Virus record (IMG/VR): IMGVR_UViG_3300017755_000052
Location: 1 to 30,662 of that record
Direction: 5' to 3' (one strand)
Origin: a virus
DNA: 30,662 nucleotides
Made by a program: the position numbers and the translations under genes. Of this stretch, positions 17,601-23,591 are shown one piece after another (position 1 is the first letter of the stretch; each line of letters begins with the position of its first letter). The notes below the pieces were generated by a model. That model worked only from the letters and a program-made list of their open reading frames with translations. It searched no databases and was not told the origin of the DNA.

Positions 17601-19393
17601 GTTTCGTTGTTATCATAAATAAACCTATACGCTAGTCTGCAAAACTTGTCTTCTATAGTTGCTGAGTTACCAACAAAATTTTTTTCATAATAAGGATTTG
17701 GAAAAGAAAAATTAAATTGCTTACCCATTCCTCCTGTTGTAGTTCCCGACGCGGTGTCTAAAAAAACAGGCCATGTCCACTCTAAAATTGGTTCTCCATC
17801 TGCATCAATTTTTCTAACAGTTACAGCTACATCAGTATTATCAAATCCATTTTCATTAGTATAACCCGGGGTGCTATACCCACCGTTACTAATAAGTATT
17901 TGATCAATAATATATGAACTACCATCTTCAACAAACGCAGCGTTGTTAATTCTCATACCTGGTTGTAGCATTTGAGCTAAAAACCTTCTATAATAATAAC
18001 CTGTTAAATCATTACCTATATTATACGCCATAGTGCTGTTATTAGAAATAAGTTGCACTGGGTACGCACCAATTGATTTTTGAATATCTGTTAAAGCGTA
18101 AGAAGATGGAGGATTTGGAGGATCTGCATATGGTGGGTTGCCAGTGCCACCTTGAAATGGCAAAGGTAATTGATAAATACCTTGCCCACCAGGAGCACCT
18201 TGATCGTCAAAAACTTTTTGACTAACTTGTTTAAGAATATTTGTTTGACCACTTGTTACCCTAAGTACCCTAGCGCCACCATTTAACCTGTAAGTTGGCT
18301 TTAGCCATTGCTCTTTTGGATTAACACTGCCTTCAGCTAATAGTCTTAAAACAGCTGTTCCTTGAAACGCTATTTTAACACTTGGATCAAGTTCATCTAA
18401 AATATAAAAAGGAATATTACTATAAAACTCTAAAAGGTTTACATCTCTATTTTGGTTATATCCTCCAGAAGGATTATTTTTGTTTCCAGGAGTTTGACTC
18501 CATCCAATGTCTGTTGTGTTAGGCCCATATGAATTATTACCAGTTCCACCAGTATAGGGTTGAATAGGCCAATTTCTAATTTCATTATAATAAGGATAAG
18601 TGTTTTTAAATTCTTGAAGAATAACATTGGGATTAGTATGGGTATAAGATACTAATTCAAATTTTAAACCTGGATGTAATTTTAGCGTAGGTGTCCCACT
18701 AGTTATAGTACATTTACTATTAAATTCTATTTGAGGATAATTATTTGGTAAATTAACACTACCTGGCCAGGATATTGATACTGTTGAAACGTCTACTGTA
18801 ATTTCTTCTTGATTATAAACTTCAGGAGCTTGAAAAGGATAATACTTAGCAACAGATATATTTTCTTCTATAGTATAATAAGGCTTTATGCTATTTGAGG
18901 GGTTTGCAATAGCTTTTTCTATATTTATTTTTCTTGGTTGATTTCTGTTATCTGTCCAAAATAACAAATCTTCTACAACATTTATACCAAATATTCTATG
19001 AGTTTTAGAAAAATTTAAAAAACTACCAGACACTAAAGATATAGTTTCTCCAGATGTTATATTGTAAACAATTATAGAGCAATGTGCTTTTTTTGGAGCT
19101 TTGTTACTCAACCTGTCAGTTGAAGAGTCAACATAATTAGTGTAAAAAGCAAATATTCTATTTTTTCCAGGCTCCTCTTTTACACCTATAAGTTCAACTC
19201 CTATTGCTGTTGGTGGAGTAAAAGTTCCTATAAGTTTATTTCCTAGTATATTTTCTAAAGCACCTACATCAGCACCTTCAGAAGTACTAACTGTTACATT
19301 AACCGCATCTCTATATTCTCCTGCCGGCAATATTCTTGCGTCAAGGTCTTTGTTCATCTTAGACTTTATAAAGGTATTCCTTACTTCTGCCAT
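14606..19393 (-). CDS. Large tail hub / stabilisation (muzzle-like) protein, 1595 aa
   Basis: The N-terminus carries a conserved block (NKDLDARILPAGEYRDAVNV at about 14-33, then SEGADVGALENILGN). I associate it with tail stabilisation or muzzle proteins of crAss-like and marine podoviruses, which form the beta-propeller-like lower tail. Further markers are YRFIYDNNETSLISPFTQP near residue 590 and YQVGVVLSDRFGRQTDVIL near 811-829. Around residues 920-1005 sits a Gly-rich beta module with SGKGYEAGDTVNI (G972-K-G-Y975), also found in two other proteins of this phage. The C-terminal third is Ser/Thr/Asn-rich and less conserved-looking, as in proteins exposed at a tail tip. It starts 2 bases after the previous stop and is one of only two genes here ending in TGA. 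By position it replaces T7 gp12 but is twice that size. Confidence 0.85.
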   Translation of the reverse strand: MAEVRNTFIKSKMNKDLDARILPAGEYRDAVNVTVSTSEGADVGALENILGNKLIGTFTPPTAIGVELIGVKEEPGKNRIFAFYTNYVDSSTDRLSNKAPKKAHCSIIVYNITSGETISLVSGSFLNFSKTHRIFGINVVEDLLFWTDNRNQPRKINIEKAIANPSNSIKPYYTIEENISVAKYYPFQAPEVYNQEEITVDVSTVSISWPGSVNLPNNYPQIEFNSKCTITSGTPTLKLHPGLKFELVSYTHTNPNVILQEFKNTYPYYNEIRNWPIQPYTGGTGNNSYGPNTTDIGWSQTPGNKNNPSGGYNQNRDVNLLEFYSNIPFYILDELDPSVKIAFQGTAVLRLLAEGSVNPKEQWLKPTYRLNGGARVLRVTSGQTNILKQVSQKVFDDQGAPGGQGIYQLPLPFQGGTGNPPYADPPNPPSSYALTDIQKSIGAYPVQLISNNSTMAYNIGNDLTGYYYRRFLAQMLQPGMRINNAAFVEDGSSYIIDQILISNGGYSTPGYTNENGFDNTDVAVTVRKIDADGEPILEWTWPVFLDTASGTTTGGMGKQFNFSFPNPYYEKNFVGNSATIEDKFCRLAYRFIYDNNETSLISPFTQPIFKPKQSGFYQINDTLAAFNESGDEFIGEGASPFSDMSKVGFDTTNFLYENDTCLVNLIINMPYIDNSQLQVGQIEEQLKIKSIEIIYSDSSSTNILALKNIPVSDQSILNNNSNLYIYKWDGDKPFKTLPTRESTRVSDQVPIRALSQEVSGNRVIYGNFLNRHSSPNSLDYSVGVSRKLNISDKFSANSTVEYPNHNLKQNREYQVGVVLSDRFGRQTDVILAPPKLSTDLSNNVIFSGDTIFNEFFNGDDIYEPITSNTGNIVNWVGDSLKMLWNSVIPSEITDLEGYPGIYTVSGSVKDFTFTSDANAFYVNSKNVSTTNVSSSGSGLTVDVVATPIIYDPATFLPVSGGEITAVSVNYSGKGYEAGDTVNINNLTSGAVLTTVTIESVNEENILGFYSYKIVVKQKMQDYYNIYMPVTLNGEPLLGKAATSTQGFDSIGTNTNALTTYSIIGDNVNKINAQVTESNSQVQYSSSKQKLFPRVSQFGTLWYDADLDGAGTADWKFSEETYYHGQVLLNGEHDEVVYIGNMEEIYNVAAREASDSILLDVYTSLVYKQPDNPYSVVQSNSPFRSSHIYYNKGVNTPTPVRSYSAVSDFYGRPVNTGVGLNFSNYSSSQPNLGIGMQDYTNGITGGTNLAVVEVEAFESLLDIYWETSTTGLIDRLNYDIANNSDENIPARFLTSSIDFNEFTTPLTDAYWLAGLTPVLPIEPTSAIDPFIMSIKPVNALNQSIPLSNIISLSMTVADENGSDVSSKFLISNAVQPSSTIYKIYLTDTPQVFLLDSSIRNFTCSITLVTSSSLPNGSNNTTTLFQDLFLENKTPVLVSAGSKTGITDIVSGVGGTFWGNDGTSATANASSPKYRNGSFVNIGAGTVGGVYARGAEIQTVQGLVWSIVSCIDITNPINDIALLCELGQGVNGFIRNLNDGVPLAIPLYVNENYFTVRSTAPAATYRLIYSVVDASGQGLTYTYPTSQNLSSLEFTIT

Positions 19394-19395
19394 AA

Positions 19396-20613
19396 TTAAC
19401 TTTTAATCCATTTAGATTTACCACGCATTATTTGTGTAAATTCTTCAAGCTTAACATTACTTAATCTTATTTTTGCATTTCTAAGTTTAGCCGATCTTTC
19501 TCTTTTATATCTTTGAACTACATATTCTGGAAAATTAGATCTAGTAGATATTATACTATACATTATATGCATGTATAGAGCATCCTCAGCTAGCTTAGGG
19601 ATGTGAGTATCCTCATCATATGCTAAGCCATCAGATATGTATTCTAGTATGATTAATTGATTAGCTAGATCAGAACTAAAAGCAAATACTCCTCTTCTTT
19701 CATCTATAGTAAACCAACCATTCTTTTGCGATGTCTCTGGGTTTAAACCGTATCTTTGGCCATAGGCCATTTTCCACCAAGCCCAATCATATACACCTTC
19801 GTTAGTAAAATCATTCACGCTTATTTGCCCATTTAAATCTCTTTGATTAGCACTTTTCCACCTTTGATTAGTTAAAGATTGTTGAGCTTGAGACGAGTTA
19901 CCATAAACATCTTGAATAGGTACACCAGCACTATCTTGCAATGGAACTTGTTCAGGATTGCTAGTTAGTGTTGTTGGGTATATAACGTGTTTAACACCGA
20001 GCGCATCTATCCATGATAGCTGAACATAGTTTACATAGTCTTGTGGTAGCACTAGCGAAAGACTAGGTGGTATAGTTAATTCTTGTGATTTAACGCTTCT
20101 TAAAGTATCATAACTAAACTCTTGTAAACCTCTTTTAGCATGAAATATAACGTCAGATCTTTTTACTCTAGGTATAATTTTATCAACACCTACATAAGCA
20201 ACCATAAAGTTATTTACTATGTCTTTTAGATTAACGTATTGATAACTTTTATAATTGTCCCATAATGAAGGTTTATTTAATCTAACTGTTATTGTAGCGG
20301 TCGTGGGGATAGGTGTTATCACGCCAGTATTAGGATCTGCAGTAGAGGTTAAAGTTAAAATCTGAGTTTGAACACCATCTACTATAGTTGTGGCAAGTGA
20401 TTGAGTTATGTAGTATGGGGATAAAGTTGGATATTGCTCTACGTTATCTATGAATACTTTATAATTATTATAAGACGTTGGGGTTGAAGCAGCATCCCAT
20501 ATTAAAGGTGTCATTACACTAGGCCAAGTTAAGGTATTAGTTGCTGTTCCATCTGGTGTATAGTTTTCTTCACCTGTGTAATACTGAGAAGAGTTTTGTT
20601 TTATTAGTCCCAT
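19396..20613 (-). CDS. Head-tail connector / ring protein, 405 aa
   Basis: The conserved part is residues 125-405: NLKDIVNNFMVAYVGVDKII, RVKRSDVIFHAKRGLQEFSYDTL, LPQDYVNYVQLSWID, FTIDERRGVFAFSSDL, IILEYISDGL and a basic end with RLSNVKLEEFTQIMRGKSKWIK. I associate this family with the neck of crAss-like and marine podoviruses, placed where T7 has gp11. Residues ~25-112 are different: a beta-rich stretch (YKVFIDNVEQ, ILTLTS, TATITVRL) that looks inserted into the N-terminal arm. The start codon lies 3 bases after the upstream stop in an A/T leader. Role: gating or extending the portal channel and anchoring the muzzle; inferred from position and family resemblance. Confidence 0.8.
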   Translation of the reverse strand: MGLIKQNSSQYYTGEENYTPDGTATNTLTWPSVMTPLIWDAASTPTSYNNYKVFIDNVEQYPTLSPYYITQSLATTIVDGVQTQILTLTSTADPNTGVITPIPTTATITVRLNKPSLWDNYKSYQYVNLKDIVNNFMVAYVGVDKIIPRVKRSDVIFHAKRGLQEFSYDTLRSVKSQELTIPPSLSLVLPQDYVNYVQLSWIDALGVKHVIYPTTLTSNPEQVPLQDSAGVPIQDVYGNSSQAQQSLTNQRWKSANQRDLNGQISVNDFTNEGVYDWAWWKMAYGQRYGLNPETSQKNGWFTIDERRGVFAFSSDLANQLIILEYISDGLAYDEDTHIPKLAEDALYMHIMYSIISTRSNFPEYVVQRYKRERSAKLRNAKIRLSNVKLEEFTQIMRGKSKWIKS

Positions 20614-20616
20614 TTA

Positions 20617-21699
20617 TTATCTTTTATTATTATTTTCTTCTTGAGCTAACTCTTGTGAAGCTACCTGAACTATACTTGGATCTCTAACAATAACTCCAGC
20701 ATATTTTAATATTTCTAATATAACTTCAGTTTGTTGGCTATCACTTATTTCAAAATCAACAGATCCTGCAGACGGAACAACTGGCACAAAGTTAGATGCT
20801 TGTAATGTAAAAACTGTAACGCCAGCAGAACTTCCAGCAAACGAATTGCCATCACCTAGCGCTATTTGATCACCTATATTAAATCCGGTTCCTCCACTTG
20901 TTATAGTAAAAGACTTAAGTGGTCCTTTTCCAGTACCAGGATCTATATCTACAGTAAAATCAGCAGCAGCTCCTGTGCCACCCGTTGGTGTAATGGTTAC
21001 AAAAGAATTTGTATTAGTATTTGGAATAGTAGAACTTCCACTAGCAATTGCACAGTTTACTAAACCATTTTGTACTGCAACAGTTGTGTTAAACAAGTCT
21101 TGATTTGTTTTAAGAATACCAGTAAAGGTTATTAGAGGATTTGGATCATATATGTATTGACCTAACGAACCTACTGTAAAACCCCATCTAGGGTCTTTAG
21201 GTTTTCTAATATAGTTAAATGTAACATCTGCTTTATCAGAAGCTAATTCGCTTGGAAATACAGTTAGTTTATCTTTTTGATATTTAGCAACAGGAAAATT
21301 GTTTGTTGGTTGAGTTAATGGAGATAATTTCATTTCGTTATAATCTCTATTGCTTAAAATTTCTATAGGTGGTGAATTAACACCTTTATTCCACGAAGCA
21401 GATCCAAACCTGTGTAATCCAGTTGGCTGAGTATAAACATTACCTGTTTGATCAGATGCATTTTCTGTTTCTTCAAACACTTGAAACTCTTGTAAGATGT
21501 GATCAACTCTAGATGCAAATTCAACATCTGTTTTAGGCATTCGTAAATACTGGTTATAGTCCTCAAAGAACTTTTCAAAAATCTCTAATTGAACTTGAGT
21601 GGCTATCTTATTAAATTCGTCAGGGGTTAAATATCCTCGCTGCTCTTTGTTTAATATGCTTAATACCGTTGTATATACCGTGTTTACGTTTATTGCCAT
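20617..21699 (-). CDS. Ring / adaptor protein with inserted beta module, 360 aa
   Basis: The N-terminal helical part (LSILNKEQRGYLTPDEFNKI, about 14-32, then QVQLEIFEKFFEDYNQYLR) and the C-terminal helix (SQQTEVILEILKYAGVIVRD, 321-340, followed by VQVASQELAQEENNNKR) are what I recognise as a ring or adaptor protein family below the portal in marine and crAss-like podoviruses. Between YDPNPLI (about 184-190) and VDFEISD (314-320) lies a Gly/Ser/Thr-rich insert with TGGTGAAADFTV and GTGFNIGDQIAL, a beta module shared with the muzzle protein and the 203-residue protein. It is the first gene after a strong terminator, so it must be read by read-through or from its own promoter. It ends 3 bases before the next start. 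Confidence 0.78.
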   Translation of the reverse strand: MAINVNTVYTTVLSILNKEQRGYLTPDEFNKIATQVQLEIFEKFFEDYNQYLRMPKTDVEFASRVDHILQEFQVFEETENASDQTGNVYTQPTGLHRFGSASWNKGVNSPPIEILSNRDYNEMKLSPLTQPTNNFPVAKYQKDKLTVFPSELASDKADVTFNYIRKPKDPRWGFTVGSLGQYIYDPNPLITFTGILKTNQDLFNTTVAVQNGLVNCAIASGSSTIPNTNTNSFVTITPTGGTGAAADFTVDIDPGTGKGPLKSFTITSGGTGFNIGDQIALGDGNSFAGSSAGVTVFTLQASNFVPVVPSAGSVDFEISDSQQTEVILEILKYAGVIVRDPSIVQVASQELAQEENNNKR

Positions 21700-21710
21700 T
21701 TTAATTTTTT

Positions 21711-21740
21711 TAAAAAAAAAGGGTGGCGTTAACCACCCTT
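21711..21740 (-). terminator. Rho-independent terminator after the 254-aa gene
   Basis: On the minus strand an 8-pair perfect stem AAGGGTGG / CCACCCTT (21733-21740 and 21719-21726 on the plus strand) with loop TTAACG is followed directly by a run of nine or more T residues (21711-21720). This is the most textbook terminator in the window. It separates the head genes plus the 254-residue gene from the neck, tail and ejection genes. Confidence 0.88.
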
Positions 21741-21755
21741 ACTTATAATCACTTG

Positions 21756-22520
21756 TTATTTAAGTTTTTTATCTATAGACTTGTATACTTCAAGTCCTTC
21801 ATCTGTTTTAAACCATGAAGCCATTGCTGAATAAGGGTTTTCATCAAAAGGTACTGTCATTAATTTACGACCATTACTAGCCCATTTAAAAGTCTTTTGA
21901 TCTGAATCTAAATTTATTATTTTAGCTTCAACAGCTTTTATAGCAAAATTTCTTAACTCTACATTTTCATCTTCCGATAAATTTATAAGTAAAGCTGGAT
22001 TTCTTTTTGCAAATATTAATAAATCTCTTTTTAATTCTTTAGAACTTAATTGAGAAACAGAAGAGCCTTGTTCTACTCTTAGTATTGCTTCTGCTTTATC
22101 TACGTCCATATCATACGCTATATTTAGTGCTCTTATTTCTAGCTCTAAGTAATCATATTGATCTTCCGCTTCAACCACAACATCGTGCTCTCTAAATATA
22201 AGACCGTTGTGTGGGTGTTTTTCAAGAAACTCTTGTAGGTTTCTTTTTTCTTTAGCTACACTTAAATGTCCTTTTTCAAAAACTAAATGTTTAAGTGTCA
22301 CTGAACCTTTTTGCTCATCAACAAATATACTTTTATGATTTGAAGCATATCTTAATTCTCTTTCATAACCTAACTCTGGATCAAACCAAACTAAAGGGTA
22401 TCTAGCAGAGTGTCTAGATGGCAGAGTGTATGTTAAAGGTTCACCTTTAACTAAATAATAATTTCTATTTTTATACTCCCAAGTATCTTGTTTTGGAGTC
22501 TTTTTTTCTTTTGTTTCCAT
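21756..22520 (-). CDS. Conserved hypothetical phage protein, 254 aa
   Basis: I recognise this sequence type from uncultivated marine phages but know no proven function. Telling blocks are LPSRHSARYPLVWFDPELGY (34-53), RELRYASNHKSIFVDEQKGS, then a linker, EFLEKHPHNG, and an Asp/Glu-rich helical part containing SSKELKRDLLIFAKRNPALL; it ends in a basic KKLK. There is no signal peptide, membrane segment or catalytic motif. The gene stands alone between two strong terminators and starts directly after an AATAT-repeat leader, so its expression is probably set independently of its neighbours. Context in the head region suggests a minor virion or assembly protein. The N-terminus (METKEKKTPKQDTWEYKNR) is basic and probably flexible. 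Confidence 0.75.
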   Translation of the reverse strand: METKEKKTPKQDTWEYKNRNYYLVKGEPLTYTLPSRHSARYPLVWFDPELGYERELRYASNHKSIFVDEQKGSVTLKHLVFEKGHLSVAKEKRNLQEFLEKHPHNGLIFREHDVVVEAEDQYDYLELEIRALNIAYDMDVDKAEAILRVEQGSSVSQLSSKELKRDLLIFAKRNPALLINLSEDENVELRNFAIKAVEAKIINLDSDQKTFKWASNGRKLMTVPFDENPYSAMASWFKTDEGLEVYKSIDKKLK

Positions 22521-22544
22521 AATATAATATAATATAATAATTAA
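22521..22544 (-). promoter_or_regulatory. AATAT-repeat leader in front of the 254-aa gene
   Basis: The 24 bases next to the start codon consist, on the plus strand, of three AATAT pentamers followed by AATAATTAA. Read on the coding strand this is TTAATTATT plus three ATATT units ending at the ATG. The same element with two pentamers precedes the scaffold-like gene. It holds no Shine-Dalgarno sequence. It could be a translation-enhancing leader, or a -10-like TATATT promoter producing a nearly leaderless mRNA just after a terminator. Confidence 0.5.
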
Positions 22545-22570
22545 AAAAGATCCTACCGAAGTAGGACCTT
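22541..22570 (-). terminator. Terminator with UUCG tetraloop after the 203-aa gene
   Basis: On the minus strand AAGGTCCTAC, loop TTCG, GTAGGATCTT gives ten pairs with one G-U, followed by a T run (TCTTTTTTAA). On the plus strand the arms are 22561-22570 and 22547-22556. The C(UUCG)G loop is unusually stable and common in strong terminators. It lies directly between the 203-residue and 254-residue genes. Confidence 0.87.
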
Positions 22571-22580
22571 ATTATTGTTT

Positions 22581-23192
22581 TTAACCTATAAATAGATCAG
22601 TAGCAAAAACACCATCTGGTAAAACCAAAGAAGGTTGAGAATTAGGAGATGTACAAGCTTCAACAAGAACATTGTTGATACGCTTAGTAATATCTACATA
22701 ATTATTTGCAGTTCCATTAGCTATTTCTATAGTCCAAGGTCTCGTGTGATCATTTTCTAGTTGCTGTATTTTCCAGGTTGTATAACTAGATGCATCAGGC
22801 AAAACACAAGCAAGCAAACCATTTGAAGGTAGTAATATGTAACCTTCAAAAGCTCCACCAGCTATCATGTTGTCTTCTAGTAAAAGAGTAACATCTACAT
22901 CATTAGCGCCACTATTTATTGCGTTAGCAGCAAGAATAGTAACTGTAATGGTTTGTCCAGCTGAATAATCTTGACCAGCAAGATCTACTGTAACAGTAAC
23001 AACAGATGATGGATTAGAGCTGAATGTGAATTTAGCTCCACTTCCACCACCATCACTTACAGAGTCTAGCGAACCAGAAGTTTGGCTTGCATTAACAGTT
23101 AAAGCTGTAATGTCCCAATTAGCTATTGCTGCAGCATCATTACCTACCTTATCTAGTGTTCCAAGTAAAGGTATTTTTATTGAATTTCCCAT
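22581..23192 (-). CDS. Small beta-rich head or neck protein, 203 aa
   Basis: No named family was recognised. The sequence is rich in small and beta-forming residues with few charges. Residues ~36-105 hold the Gly-rich module seen in the ring and muzzle proteins: GGGSGAKFTF (48-57), VVTVTVDLAG, then DYSAGQTITV (75-84). The C-terminal half contains GAFEGYILLPSNGLLACVLPD and WTIEIANGTANNYVDITKRINN, and the protein ends in VFATDLFIG. It lies 9 bases after the 110-residue gene, and the pair forms a small unit between the capsid terminator and the UUCG terminator. A capsid decoration or head-completion protein is plausible because it follows the capsid gene; this is not proven by the sequence. Confidence 0.72.
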   Translation of the reverse strand: MGNSIKIPLLGTLDKVGNDAAAIANWDITALTVNASQTSGSLDSVSDGGGSGAKFTFSSNPSSVVTVTVDLAGQDYSAGQTITVTILAANAINSGANDVDVTLLLEDNMIAGGAFEGYILLPSNGLLACVLPDASSYTTWKIQQLENDHTRPWTIEIANGTANNYVDITKRINNVLVEACTSPNSQPSLVLPDGVFATDLFIG

Positions 23193-23201
23193 AATTAAAA
23201 G

Positions 23202-23534
23202 TTATTTAGGTACAGCAACACCGCCAGCAGTAAAAGCAAATGGAGTCGTAGTATCTAATTTAGCCTCACTAGGCATTTTAAATTTTACCATCGCGTTTGG
23301 CGACTGTTGTATTCTTAGCACTGCAGCTTGTAACTGTGTTACATCTGCGTCTATTACGTTGCTTGAGAATTTTAGATCAACAGCCCAAACTTTTGGACCT
23401 GAATCTGAGGCTATATTGTAATAACACGTAATTGAATCAGTAGCACCTGCTTTTTGATCAACTCTATATACATCTTTTACATTAATAGCTAATTCACCGC
23501 CTGCGTTCCAGTCAATGCTTAACAAATTGTTCAT
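23202..23534 (-). CDS. Small structural-type protein of unknown function, 110 aa
   Basis: This compact mixed alpha/beta sequence has no membrane segment or known motif. Features are the N-terminal LLSIDWNAGGELAINVKDVY, a charged middle, VWAVDLKFSSNVIDADVTQL, and a loop-like C-terminus PFAFTAGGVAVPK. It begins right after the hairpin that follows the capsid gene and is coupled to the 203-residue gene. Small genes directly behind the capsid gene often encode decoration or head-completion proteins, and that is the best guess. The start is preceded by AAATAATAAAAATT with no Shine-Dalgarno sequence. Confidence 0.7.
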   Translation of the reverse strand: MNNLLSIDWNAGGELAINVKDVYRVDQKAGATDSITCYYNIASDSGPKVWAVDLKFSSNVIDADVTQLQAAVLRIQQSPNAMVKFKMPSEAKLDTTTPFAFTAGGVAVPK

Positions 23535-23552
23535 AATTTTTATTATTTAAAG

Positions 23553-23579
23553 ATTAATAAAGCAGGGATTTCTCCCTGC
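23553..23579 (-). terminator. Hairpin terminator / attenuator after the capsid gene (GAAA loop)
   Basis: On the minus strand GCAGGGA, loop GAAA, TCCCTGC makes seven perfect pairs (23573-23579 with 23562-23568 on the plus strand), followed by TTTATTAAT. The GNRA loop makes the hairpin very stable, while the T tract is broken, so partial termination is likely. A leaky terminator right after the major capsid gene recalls T-phi behind T7 gene 10, which lets the capsid mRNA exceed downstream mRNA. Confidence 0.75.
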
Positions 23580-23591
23580 ATTATATACTAA

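Noticed and set aside
14555-19393. The 611-aa and 1595-aa genes as halves of one gene split by a frameshift or stop
   Set aside because: The 611-aa protein has its own clean N-terminus, a 51-base spacer and an in-frame stop upstream of its ATG, and I recall similar proteins as separate genes in related phages.
23026-23421. A 131-codon plus-strand frame crossing the 110-aa and 203-aa genes
   Set aside because: It is antisense across two well-formed coupled genes and their junction, with no homology-like features.
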